IMG/VR virus record: IMGVR_UViG_3300022562_000189
Coordinates: 1 to 23,046 of that record
DNA: 23,046 bases
Reading direction: 5' to 3' (one strand)
Source: a virus
Of this stretch, positions 9,326-16,983 are shown piece by piece. Numbering within the stretch: position 1 is the first letter of the stretch; the number at the start of each line of letters is the position of its first letter. The translations under genes and the position numbers were made by a program. The notes under the pieces were generated by a model that worked only from the letters and a program-made list of their open reading frames with translations, did no database searches and was not told the origin of the DNA.

Positions 9326-10122
9326 TTATATCTCCTGAGAACTGGGGGCTCCGCTTTTTCTTCTTTTCTCTATATCTTGATAGAGAATGTGATCTATATA
9401 ATTAATTATATAAAGTACATATTTTTTATAGGTAGAAGTATTTACTTCATAAATAGAAAAGAGTGTATCTATCCCTTGCAAAGATTTGCCTAGATACACT
9501 CCACTTACTCCTGCCCATTCTTCTTTTAATGTTCTATGTATTATGACAGCAACTCGAGTTTCTTCTAGCAAACTATCTAATTCTATTGGAAATTCTTCTT
9601 CATTAGGTTCTGTACCTAACATACTACACATTTCCAAATAATCTTCGACTGTTACTCCGCCGGCTCCTTGGTTTTGGACGTATCCTTTGAGCTTTTCTTG
9701 TTCTGTTTCGAGCTGCTTTGCGTAAAATTTGCTAAATCAGTAGTTATATCAGAAACCCATCCATCAAATAAAGTTGAGTTTTTAATTAATGCTAAAGCAT
9801 TTTCGTGAGTATAACTAACTGTATCTTCAGCTTTTATTTCTGTTTGATCGTCCACTAGGACAAATTTAGGCAAGTACTTAAATTTTAAGCCTTTCCAGCC
9901 TTTTATTGTACTTCTAACGTACTCATCTAAGAATTTTTCTTCATCTAACTCTGGATATACTCTGCGAGTTCTATGATCTAGTTTTTGTTTGGTACATCTT
10001 TCTTGTAATTTACTTAATTCATCTTTTCCTAAAAAGGTCAATTCAATTTCAAATCCTGGGCAATCAGGAAATTCAACTGTAACTGTTTTTTCGGGTAAGA
10101 TTAAGCTTTTAAGATCTAACAT
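9326..10122 (-). CDS. Tail assembly chaperone fusion made by -1 frameshift (gpGT-like)
   Basis: The chaperone frame (from 10122) and a second frame that ends at 9326 meet at the slippery heptamer A AAT TTT on the minus strand (9730-9724). After decoding AAT TTT, a slip of one base back lets translation continue as YAKQLETEQEKLKGYVQNQG and on through TVEDYLEMCSML to the stop at 9326. The fusion has 265 residues: 133 shared and 132 new. The -1 frame has a TGA just upstream of the heptamer and is open from there, exactly as expected for a programmed shift. The new part has no convincing start of its own (only a TTG at 9637). Family knowledge: most long-tailed phages make a G/GT pair that coats the tape measure protein before tube assembly. 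The C-terminus covers the ribosome binding site of the tape measure gene. Confidence 0.8.
9652..10122 (-). CDS. Tail assembly chaperone, unshifted product (gpG-like)
   Basis: This 156-residue protein lies between tail tube and tape measure genes. Its features are VTVEFPDCPGFEIELTFLGKDELSK near the N-terminus and the chaperone-like VRSTIKGWKGLKFKYLPKF at about residues 71-89. Residues after the slippery site at codons 132-133 form a low-complexity polar tail (SSSKQNKKSSKDTSKTKEP), a plausible disordered end for the major, unshifted product. In the lambda system the short form is made in large excess over the fusion. Gene position and the GWKGL pattern make this a confident chaperone call. The exact Pfam family is not claimed. 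Confidence 0.85.
   Translation of the reverse strand: MLDLKSLILPEKTVTVEFPDCPGFEIELTFLGKDELSKLQERCTKQKLDHRTRRVYPELDEEKFLDEYVRSTIKGWKGLKFKYLPKFVLVDDQTEIKAEDTVSYTHENALALIKNSTLFDGWVSDITTDLANFTQSSSKQNKKSSKDTSKTKEPAE
9724..9730 (-). promoter_or_regulatory. Slippery heptamer AAATTTT for -1 ribosomal frameshift
   Basis: The heptamer reads A AAT TTT in the chaperone frame, so it has the X XXY YYZ form in which both tRNAs can re-pair after slipping to AAA TTT. The stop in the -1 frame (TGA) lies 8 bases before it, and the -1 frame is then open for 132 codons. I see no strong hairpin immediately downstream. A GC-rich GCCGGCGGAG stretch about 65 bases on is too far to be an obvious stimulator. Confidence 0.75.
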
Positions 10123-10135
10123 AGGTAGTTCCCTC

Positions 10136-11155
10136 TTATAAATAATATTTTAATGTTATTTCGTCAGCTGCCCCTGGAGTAGACTCTAATGCTATAAAAG
10201 GTACATTTAAAGAAGCTGCCACAGACCATTCTGTATCAGGCAAGTTCAAATATACATTTGGCATTATAATATCTAATCTAGGAGTATTAGAAGAGCCACC
10301 TATACTTATTGTTATACTGGCGGTATTATCTTCTAAATAGCTTCTATTAGTATAAAGGTCAGTAAATAGTGTTTGTGCCGTATTTACTCCCCCGATGGAT
10401 TTTAAATAAAATCCTAATTCACCAGTTATTGATCTATCCCCTGTATAATGATCATTAACTGTCGTAAAAGTTCCTAAAATATCTCTACTTATAAAAGATA
10501 TTTGATTATCTATATTAATTTTCGAATTTAACAGATTTAAAGTATAATTTTTTGCTCCAATACTTAATGAAATTTCAGTAAACTTATTTGGAATACAACT
10601 TTTATAAGGGGTTAAATCTGTAGCAGTTGGTGGAGCATATGTATCATTTAAAGTTAAGCCTTTTCCTGAACAATACCACCTTATTTGTGCAATATCTGTT
10701 AATGAAATATCTATTTCTGCTCTTGTAAAAGTAACATCATCTACTCGATAAGTTGATGTTGGAAAAGCAAACCAAACAGTTGTTGCCAGTAACCTTGCTA
10801 TATTACTATTTGCAAATACTACTTCTGCACGATCAGCATAACTAGTGTATGCTGCTGCATATCCTGCTAACCCTTGAAAAGCTTTTCTACTTGTTAATTC
10901 AACGAAAGAAGTAGGTATCCCTGCATAAAGATAACTTGTAAATTCTACATTTACAGGACCTTCGGCAGCAGAAAAAACTGTAGGTGTTCTACTTCCTGTA
11001 GGGTTTATACTTTCTCTATTAACTGAAGTATAAGTTACTGAGGGTCTAATAGCAAAATCATTTTTTAACAATAATCTATCAGTATTTGTAGCATTCCAAG
11101 TAGCAGTTGCATTTGATATATATAATTCAGCATCTCGGTTTAGAATAAATGACAT
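10136..11155 (-). CDS. Second tail tube-like protein (paralogue of the upstream gene)
   Basis: This 339-residue beta-rich protein is a diverged copy of the 393-residue protein encoded just upstream. Matching blocks in the same order include RDAELYIS / RDTKVYVS at the N-terminus, AEIDISLTDIAQIRW / AEVDFSIDAIAQITW, CIPNKFTEISL / CIRNKLSTVEL, RSITGELGFYLK / REISGNMTAYLK, and MPNVYLNLP / MPHTHINVP. Placement just before the tail chaperone gene is that of tail tube genes. One copy probably forms the bulk tube. The second may form a special segment, a decoration layer or a tube end, which the sequence does not decide. A strong hairpin separates it from the upstream copy, so it may be made in smaller amounts. 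Confidence 0.75.
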   Translation of the reverse strand: MSFILNRDAELYISNATATWNATNTDRLLLKNDFAIRPSVTYTSVNRESINPTGSRTPTVFSAAEGPVNVEFTSYLYAGIPTSFVELTSRKAFQGLAGYAAAYTSYADRAEVVFANSNIARLLATTVWFAFPTSTYRVDDVTFTRAEIDISLTDIAQIRWYCSGKGLTLNDTYAPPTATDLTPYKSCIPNKFTEISLSIGAKNYTLNLLNSKINIDNQISFISRDILGTFTTVNDHYTGDRSITGELGFYLKSIGGVNTAQTLFTDLYTNRSYLEDNTASITISIGGSSNTPRLDIIMPNVYLNLPDTEWSVAASLNVPFIALESTPGAADEITLKYYL

Positions 11156-11177
11156 ATTACACCTTTACAGTTAAAAT

Positions 11178-11200
11178 AGGTAGGGGCAAAGCCCCTACCT
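11178..11200 (-). terminator. Strong hairpin after the first tail tube gene
   Basis: A perfect 10-bp stem (AGGTAGGGGC / GCCCCTACCT) with a 3-base loop lies between the two tail tube genes. On the minus-strand transcript it is followed by ATTTTAAC, a weak U tract. It may act as a partial terminator or a 3' stabiliser for the abundant upstream message. Confidence 0.7.
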
Positions 11201-11210
11201 TATTTATTTA

Positions 11211-12392
11211 TTAAGTTTCGTCTGGATAATATGTTACGGTTAACTCATTATTATATTCTAAATCGAATACTCCAGCACTATCTGTTGGTAGTGCAGTGAA
11301 ACCAATATCAACACTAAGTACATCTTCTACATTAACTGTAGGAACGTTAATATGCGTATGTGGCATATCAAATAATACCTGAGGTACATTAGTTGTTGTA
11401 TTTATGCCATTACCTGCATGAATCTTTAAAGCAAAATCTTGTGTAACTGTTGTGCTATCGGTTAATAAATCAGCCAATAGACCACCTGTTAAAGTAGCTC
11501 CTGTCTTTAAATATGCAGTCATATTACCACTAATTTCTCTAGTTCCTGTAAAACCACCACAAGGCTGATTAACTACACCTAAATTTTCTGGTGTTAAGAA
11601 TTCAATATTATTATTGATTGTTAATGAACCCCCGGTTAAGGCTACAGTATAAGAAGTGCCTGGGCTAGCATTATCAGTTAGTTCTACTGTACTCAACTTA
11701 TTACGAATACAAGTATAACTTGCGGGCGCTGTTACATAATCTCCCTCTGCTCCAGTAATACCGGAACCAGGAAAACGTGGAGTACCTGTCCAACCTTGAA
11801 CAGTTGTTAAGTCAGCTCCTGTTACAGATACTAGACTTGTGCCAAAACCACTCCAAGTAATTTGTGCAATTGCATCAATACTAAAATCAACTTCAGCTTG
11901 GTTAACTAAAGCTTGAGTAATATGATACCAATTATCGCCCATGTTAAAGATAAAGCTAAGAGGTAGTAATTGATTAGTATCTGAGGTACCAAAATCAACT
12001 GACATACCTTGAGTACTTGCTCCTAATGTAGTTGCAAGACCATTTTGTTTAGTTGTAATAGTGTTAGAAGCTTCAGCAGCTGCTAAACCTTCCCATAAAA
12101 CACGTTCTACAGCATCTGCTTGATTATCAGGTGAGGCACCCCATCTTGGACGCATATATGTAGTTACGCTCCATTCAACAGGATTTAACGAAGTTGTAAA
12201 TGCCTGTTGCCCTCTAGCAATGCCTGTGACCCCTGCCTCTGATACGGTAACAGTTTCGACATTAGTCTCAGCTGTAAAACTATATCCATCTAATACTGGA
12301 ACTTGCCAAGTATTCAGGTTGGTCATATCGGCAATGGCTGCTTGGGTAGATACATAGACTTTTGTGTCTCTTACTAGACTAAAAGTTGCCAT
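11211..12392 (-). CDS. Major tail tube protein
   Basis: This 393-residue beta-rich protein lies between the tail terminator and a shorter paralogue. It begins MATFSLVRDTKVYVS and has repeated T/G-rich strands, AEVDFSIDAIAQITWSGFG in the middle (about residues 165-185), FTGTREISGNMTAYLKTGA (about 275-295) and a final strand block ending YNNELTVTYYPDET. Gene position, size and the strong hairpin directly after its stop suit the abundant main tube subunit. It is the longer of the two copies and the one immediately downstream of the tail terminator gene, which is why I call this one the major protein. That choice between the two copies is inference. Confidence 0.75.
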   Translation of the reverse strand: MATFSLVRDTKVYVSTQAAIADMTNLNTWQVPVLDGYSFTAETNVETVTVSEAGVTGIARGQQAFTTSLNPVEWSVTTYMRPRWGASPDNQADAVERVLWEGLAAAEASNTITTKQNGLATTLGASTQGMSVDFGTSDTNQLLPLSFIFNMGDNWYHITQALVNQAEVDFSIDAIAQITWSGFGTSLVSVTGADLTTVQGWTGTPRFPGSGITGAEGDYVTAPASYTCIRNKLSTVELTDNASPGTSYTVALTGGSLTINNNIEFLTPENLGVVNQPCGGFTGTREISGNMTAYLKTGATLTGGLLADLLTDSTTVTQDFALKIHAGNGINTTTNVPQVLFDMPHTHINVPTVNVEDVLSVDIGFTALPTDSAGVFDLEYNNELTVTYYPDET

Positions 12393-12405
12393 TATTTAAA
12401 TCTCC

Positions 12406-12855
12406 TTAATTACTTCTTTGAATAGGATATCGTACTTCTAGTGTTATCTCTCCTACGGATGTGGGATGTAATAGACCTTCATCATCTACTATAGAAGTAA
12501 TTCTCATATCGGTGCAAATTTCTTCTGGTCCATTACCAAACACTAGTTCATTATTGGCGTCAATAACATATTCGATATCCTCAAAAATTTCTTCTAATAT
12601 TTCTTTTGAATCATCAGAAGTTACATAAATTCGTATTAAAATGTCTAAAAATCCCCAACTGAAATTACTAGGTAAATACTCTCTAGTTTCTGTTCCAGCG
12701 GTAAGACATACGAATGGGGTTTCTTGTACTTCATCCCAAAAACGTAGTTTTCCTTCTACATTTTTATATAAATCTTGATTGTAGGGGCTTCTACCGTCAA
12801 TCTCTTTTAAAAGACTAACTAGAGCATTTATTATTTTTGATCTTTTTGTTGCCAT
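12406..12855 (-). CDS. Tail terminator / tail completion protein (gpU-like position)
   Basis: This 149-residue protein starts MATKRSKIINALVSLLKEI. It has the layout of small tail terminator proteins: an N-terminal helix, a PFVCLTAGTE strand (about residues 47-56), a WGFLDILIRIYV strand, a charged helix (SKEILEEIFEDIEYVI) and a final GEITLEVRYP strand. It lies between the neck gene and the tail tube gene, the usual place for the protein that caps the finished tube and docks it to the head. The ATG shares its A with the TAA of the upstream gene. Confidence 0.75.
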   Translation of the reverse strand: MATKRSKIINALVSLLKEIDGRSPYNQDLYKNVEGKLRFWDEVQETPFVCLTAGTETREYLPSNFSWGFLDILIRIYVTSDDSKEILEEIFEDIEYVIDANNELVFGNGPEEICTDMRITSIVDDEGLLHPTSVGEITLEVRYPIQRSN

Positions 12856-14285
12856 TATGTCACCCTAGTTTTTAATCTTAATTGTGAAATTGCGAGTTCT
12901 TTGAATGCTTCTCTTACAGCTCCATGTATTAAAACTCTAGGATCTCTTAAAGGCCTGTGAAGTCTGCCTCCTGGTGCAAATACATCATAAGGGAAATGCA
13001 TCCAATCTACAGTTGCTTCAACTGTTTTTCCTGTAATAGATCTCATAGAGATTACTTGTGCGGAATGAGCAAACCTACCCGTTCTATAATTAAGTAGTTC
13101 TTTAGCTCCGCCTTTGCCCATCACTTTATCACGTAAAATACGATGCATATTTGCATTTATATAATTTTGTATAGAGGATAGACTTTGTCCGCCCGCTTTA
13201 TCTCCTTTTAATACAGGAGGAACTCCTCCTGCTTTTAATTTAACTTTTTCTTGTTCTTGAATAACACCTTTTAATGCTTTAGTATATTTTTTACCTTTAT
13301 ACTCAGTATCAATCCATAAATCTTCTAATTCTCGCATTTGTTCTTCTAGAGAATTAGGATTTGATACACTTAATTGTTCTAAGGCATCTAATAGTGCTCT
13401 TGAAATTCTATTATTAGTTTCTAAATCTTTTATAAATTCATTTAAAAACCAATCTCTTAAATTAGTTAAAGTAGCAGATCTACCTTGATTAATAATATCT
13501 ACTTCTAAGGCTATAGGTACTCTAGTTTTCCATTCTTTAAAACTTTTAGATCTACTTAACCCTTGTATTTTAAATGCTTTTTCAATATTATGTAAAAAAT
13601 CAGCATCCCATTCTATACTTATAACAAGATTTAATTCCTCAACCAAAGAAGGTTTTGTAGCTATTTCTTGCATAAATTTAGTAGTTAACTCTTCAAATTC
13701 TTTTTGTAGTTTTTCATCTAAAAAACTATCTTTTCCTGCTGTTTTACTAGAAAACATAGATTGTTGTGCTAAATCTGAAACTACTCCAACAATATGTCCA
13801 CCTTGAACCATATTTAAAAATGTTTTTGTAGACTTAACTGGAATTGAATCTTTAAGATTATTAATCGATTCTCTCCATTGTTTAAGTAAACTACTAAAGT
13901 CTCCTGTATGTTTTATAATCATAAACTCTTTATTTTTTTCTAAAGTTTTTGAAGTAGGAGTAATTCTAAATAATGTTTTATAAATATTATTAGCTATTCC
14001 TTTTGCTCCTGATAAAGCTTGTAACATTTCTTCTTTACTAAAAGGTAATTTTTCTTGTCTAGCTAAATAATTTCTATATTCTACAAGAGTGTGTTCAATG
14101 CTGCCGGGACTAACGTAAATAGCAGTGGATAAGTTATCATAAAGACGTTTACGAATTTTTCGATAGTTACCAGCATTTAATAAAGCACTCATAAAAAGTT
14201 GCATATATTGTTGTCTATTAATAGACTTTAATAAGTGATACCTATCTCTACCAGAAACAGTTATAGATATTGCTTTATTAGCCAT
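12855..14285 (-). CDS. Large putative neck / head-tail joining protein
   Basis: This 476-residue protein occupies the slot between head-tail connector and tail terminator, where HK97-like phages have a neck protein of only about 110-170 residues (HK97 gp10-like). The first 330 residues are mostly helical and basic, with several long amphipathic stretches. The last 110 or so (YRTGRFAHSAQVISM, then WMHFPYDVFAPGGRLHRPLRDPRVLIH) resemble the beta core plus GR-containing pattern of gp10-like neck proteins. So it may be a neck protein with a large N-terminal addition. Both junctions are TAATG. The function of the extra part is unknown. Confidence 0.5.
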   Translation of the reverse strand: MANKAISITVSGRDRYHLLKSINRQQYMQLFMSALLNAGNYRKIRKRLYDNLSTAIYVSPGSIEHTLVEYRNYLARQEKLPFSKEEMLQALSGAKGIANNIYKTLFRITPTSKTLEKNKEFMIIKHTGDFSSLLKQWRESINNLKDSIPVKSTKTFLNMVQGGHIVGVVSDLAQQSMFSSKTAGKDSFLDEKLQKEFEELTTKFMQEIATKPSLVEELNLVISIEWDADFLHNIEKAFKIQGLSRSKSFKEWKTRVPIALEVDIINQGRSATLTNLRDWFLNEFIKDLETNNRISRALLDALEQLSVSNPNSLEEQMRELEDLWIDTEYKGKKYTKALKGVIQEQEKVKLKAGGVPPVLKGDKAGGQSLSSIQNYINANMHRILRDKVMGKGGAKELLNYRTGRFAHSAQVISMRSITGKTVEATVDWMHFPYDVFAPGGRLHRPLRDPRVLIHGAVREAFKELAISQLRLKTRVT

Positions 14286-14923
14286 TATGCTCTCGGCCAG
14301 CCAAATTTATGAAAGGAAAATTCTTCTGCTACAGAAACTTTATATAGACTTAAAATTCTTTCTATATGAGAAGGAAAGTTTGCATCATTAAAAGGTAGAG
14401 CATTTTCTAAAGTAGCGCTGGCTAAAGATTTTCTTAAGCTTTTTTCTTCTTGTTCATAATAATGAACAATATCAAATACTGCTAATTTTAAATCAAAAGG
14501 CAGTTCTTCATATCCTGCTCTGTAAGAGATTTTAAAACTATTATGCTCTAAGTCACATGAATATAAAAAAGGAGTTCTTTGATTTTGTGTCATTACAATA
14601 CCATTTTCATAATCTACAATATATCCATTATAATTAGTATTTGCTCCCTCAGTTAATGCCGTATAATTTAATCCTGCATCTGGAGAAGTTTCTACAGAAT
14701 AAACTTCTAAAATTGGAAAATGGTTTAAAAATACTCTATTAGTCAAAGCACTATAATATTCTATAATACCAGGACTACTAGCATAATCTAAAAATACTCT
14801 ATTGCAGTAGTTTTCTACTAATTTAGAGACAGATACGATTAATGCTTGTCTTAAAGAATCTTTTTCAGTATTCTTTAAATCCTTATATTCTCTATATTCT
14901 TGTAAAGTGACTAAATCGGTCAT
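14285..14923 (-). CDS. Head-tail connector (HK97 gp6-like adaptor)
   Basis: This 212-residue protein starts MTDLVTLQEYREYKDL. It shows the adaptor pattern: a helix ending KLVENYCNRVFLDY (about residues 34-47), then a hairpin with FPILEVYSVET, an SYRAGYEELPFDLKLAVFDIVHYYEQ segment, and a final helix. YRAGY followed by LPxDLKxA is characteristic of the gp6-like connector family, which forms a ring below the portal. It follows the capsid gene, as expected. The stop overlaps the next start (TAATG), and a terminator-like hairpin stands between the capsid stop and this gene. Confidence 0.85.
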   Translation of the reverse strand: MTDLVTLQEYREYKDLKNTEKDSLRQALIVSVSKLVENYCNRVFLDYASSPGIIEYYSALTNRVFLNHFPILEVYSVETSPDAGLNYTALTEGANTNYNGYIVDYENGIVMTQNQRTPFLYSCDLEHNSFKISYRAGYEELPFDLKLAVFDIVHYYEQEEKSLRKSLASATLENALPFNDANFPSHIERILSLYKVSVAEEFSFHKFGWPRA

Positions 14924-14940
14924 AATATTTCCTCAAAATA

Positions 14941-14962
14941 TGGGGGAGGTTTCCCTCCCCCA
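14941..14962 (-). terminator. Strong hairpin after the capsid gene
   Basis: A 9-bp stem (TGGGGGAGG / CCTCCCCCA) with a 4-base loop is followed, on the minus-strand transcript, by TATTTTGAGG. It sits directly downstream of the protease-capsid gene and could limit read-through into the connector gene or protect the capsid message end. The short U tract makes full termination uncertain. Confidence 0.7.
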
Positions 14963-14976
14963 CTATTATTTAGTTA

Positions 14977-16392
14977 TTAAGATGAGAATACAAACTTAAC
15001 AACACCCTGACCCACGTCTAGATCCTTGAATCCAAAACGACGGGTTGCTACGTATCCACGCTTCTGGTTGAATACGTCAGTATCAGATTCTACTCGCATA
15101 CCACGTAGTTCACCCTTCAAGAAGTTTGTTGGGCGACATAGTACACCGAAAGAAGTACCCGCTACTGGGGTTTCGATATTTGTGTTATCAAACTGACGAG
15201 ATAGTACAACAGGCGTACCTGCGATTGCACCAATCTGGCCGGTTAGAACAGTAGCACGATCACCAATCTTATCCATTGTTAGGAAGGTAGTTGAGAAACT
15301 GGTTCCTAATAAGTGATAATATAAAGCTGGTGAAACAATCCAAACTAGATTGCTAGGATCATCTCCATATAGTCCTAAATTCTGACGAGCAGTAATAAAG
15401 TCATTATATGTTACAGATGCAACAGTGCTGCTAGAAGGAGAACTAATGCTAAAACTAACATCAGTTACAGAAGAACCTAGACCGGTTAGACCAGTAATAG
15501 GATCTGCTCCAGCTCCTGCACCGCGTAGTAGAGCTAGGTCAGCAGACTTAGCCATACGACGAGCCATAGCATCACGAATGATAGGTAGTAGGGCAACAAT
15601 GCTGTCCTCTTCCTCTTCGTAACCAATAAATTCTTTGGTTGCTAGCTTATATGCGGTGATTGTGTTTTCTTTCAACTGATGATCGACTGCGCTACCAGTA
15701 GAAGAAACTTCACCTGATCCAGGACTTTCCTGACCAGTCGCTAGACTAGAACGGAAGTTTGCATCAGGGATCCACTCTGCGTAACCTGCTTCTGGATTTA
15801 CAGGCATATGCATAGTAGGTGTGCTCATTGGGATAGTTGTAAATAGTGGCTCTACAATTAAATTCTCGCGCATTTCATTATGTACGCGTGTAGAGAACTC
15901 TTCTTCCCATCCAGATAGAGTACCAGACTCCCAGTGCTCACGTCCAGACTTCTGAACTAGGCGTTGGAAATACTTGGTTCCATCAATTGGCTTAGCGAAT
16001 AGCTTTGCCATAAATACTGCGTTATCTTTTTCTGCGTCGGTTAGGTTGTCCTCACCTGCATCAGAGGGATAATGCATCTTATTTTTTCTCATAGCAGACT
16101 GTAGCTCTTCTAGCTCACGCTGCTTCTCTTCTAATTCGGAAGCAAATTTTGTAGTTACTTCCTTAAGTGCGCCTTCCTTTTCTTCTTCTAGCTTGGCTTG
16201 TAGATCTTTCTTTACATCTTCTAATAGACGCTCTGCTGCGGTTTTAACCTCAATATCACGAGCCTCTTTAGCCTTGCGCTCTGCTTCTTTAGCAGCTTCA
16301 CGCTCCTCTAGAGCCTTCATTACTGTCTCGGCGACAGAAGAAGTCAAGGAACTAACATCAATTGAAGGAGTGCTCTTTTCACTCTTTTCCAT
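14977..16392 (-). CDS. Possible separate capsid product from an internal start
   Basis: Within the fusion, an ATG at 16392 (start of MEKSEKSTPSID) is preceded by GAGGAGA (16401-16407) with an 8-base spacer, as good a ribosome binding site as those of the separate genes here. It falls in the linker between the protease and the coiled-coil delta domain, so initiation there would give a 471-residue delta plus capsid protein free of protease. This would solve the stoichiometry problem of a fusion, much as lambda's nested C/Nu3 start makes extra scaffold. The site is seen in the sequence; its use is inference. Confidence 0.5.
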   Translation of the reverse strand: MEKSEKSTPSIDVSSLTSSVAETVMKALEEREAAKEAERKAKEARDIEVKTAAERLLEDVKKDLQAKLEEEKEGALKEVTTKFASELEEKQRELEELQSAMRKNKMHYPSDAGEDNLTDAEKDNAVFMAKLFAKPIDGTKYFQRLVQKSGREHWESGTLSGWEEEFSTRVHNEMRENLIVEPLFTTIPMSTPTMHMPVNPEAGYAEWIPDANFRSSLATGQESPGSGEVSSTGSAVDHQLKENTITAYKLATKEFIGYEEEEDSIVALLPIIRDAMARRMAKSADLALLRGAGAGADPITGLTGLGSSVTDVSFSISSPSSSTVASVTYNDFITARQNLGLYGDDPSNLVWIVSPALYYHLLGTSFSTTFLTMDKIGDRATVLTGQIGAIAGTPVVLSRQFDNTNIETPVAGTSFGVLCRPTNFLKGELRGMRVESDTDVFNQKRGYVATRRFGFKDLDVGQGVVKFVFSS

Positions 16393-16983
16393 TGGTTTAT
16401 TCTCCTCAATAGTTTCAGGGTTTTCTTTTTCGTCATTTATTAATGACTTCTTAAAAGCTTCAAATTCCCTTGGATTATCAAAACTTTTACTTACACTAAA
16501 TGTAGTATATGGGTTTGCAGGAACAGATACAACACTAACTTCGACTAGTTCGACATCTTTAATATTAAAAATATCTTCATCTGGGTCGTAGTCTAAGTCT
16601 TTCGCTATGAAGCCTACACTAAAGGCTTTAAGAATACCTTCCTGGATAAGGGAGTAGACTTCTGATGCTGACTTACTAATTTGCGCTTTAATGCTAAGTC
16701 CGTTATCAGTAGCGCGAACTTCCGTTGCTCTACCAATAGGCTTATCATGTCTATGATACGCTAGAATAATAGGATTAGCCTGATATGCTTTTAACGCATC
16801 GCGCTTCTTCCATGCTTTAGGATCAATGATATCTCTCATACGATCCATATCATTCGTACTCGCTGAACCTTCGATGATTAATGGGGAATCTTTATCTTCG
16901 GGGTCAACTTTCTTAAATGTAAGTGCAGTGTCGAAAGAAAAAACTTTTTGCTGAAGGTCGGGTTGATTACTCTTTATCTTCAT
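14977..16983 (-). CDS. Fused prohead protease and HK97-fold major capsid protein
   Basis: I start the 668-residue protein at ATG 16983, which has AAGGTG six bases upstream and overlaps the portal end by 17 bases. Earlier in-frame starts lie inside the portal gene. Residues 1-165 are an S78-type prohead protease with AYHRHDKPIGR (His near 77-79) and ILKAFSVGF (Ser 122), followed by ELVEVSVVSVPANP. Residues about 215-300 form a charged coiled coil like the HK97 delta/scaffold domain. From about residue 305 the sequence is the capsid shell protein (EPLFTTIPMSTPTMHMPV, then RGAGAGADPITGL, ending ATRRFGFKDLDVGQGVVKF). Family knowledge: the protease cleaves delta domains from the assembled shell. 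Fusions of this sort are known. An internal ribosome binding site may also give capsid protein without protease. Confidence 0.92.
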   Translation of the reverse strand: MKIKSNQPDLQQKVFSFDTALTFKKVDPEDKDSPLIIEGSASTNDMDRMRDIIDPKAWKKRDALKAYQANPIILAYHRHDKPIGRATEVRATDNGLSIKAQISKSASEVYSLIQEGILKAFSVGFIAKDLDYDPDEDIFNIKDVELVEVSVVSVPANPYTTFSVSKSFDNPREFEAFKKSLINDEKENPETIEENKPMEKSEKSTPSIDVSSLTSSVAETVMKALEEREAAKEAERKAKEARDIEVKTAAERLLEDVKKDLQAKLEEEKEGALKEVTTKFASELEEKQRELEELQSAMRKNKMHYPSDAGEDNLTDAEKDNAVFMAKLFAKPIDGTKYFQRLVQKSGREHWESGTLSGWEEEFSTRVHNEMRENLIVEPLFTTIPMSTPTMHMPVNPEAGYAEWIPDANFRSSLATGQESPGSGEVSSTGSAVDHQLKENTITAYKLATKEFIGYEEEEDSIVALLPIIRDAMARRMAKSADLALLRGAGAGADPITGLTGLGSSVTDVSFSISSPSSSTVASVTYNDFITARQNLGLYGDDPSNLVWIVSPALYYHLLGTSFSTTFLTMDKIGDRATVLTGQIGAIAGTPVVLSRQFDNTNIETPVAGTSFGVLCRPTNFLKGELRGMRVESDTDVFNQKRGYVATRRFGFKDLDVGQGVVKFVFSS

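Noticed and set aside
16193-16591. Plus-strand 132-codon frame opposite the capsid delta domain
   Set aside because: Ser/Leu-rich sequence is the expected antisense reading of a Glu/Lys/Ala-rich coiled coil.
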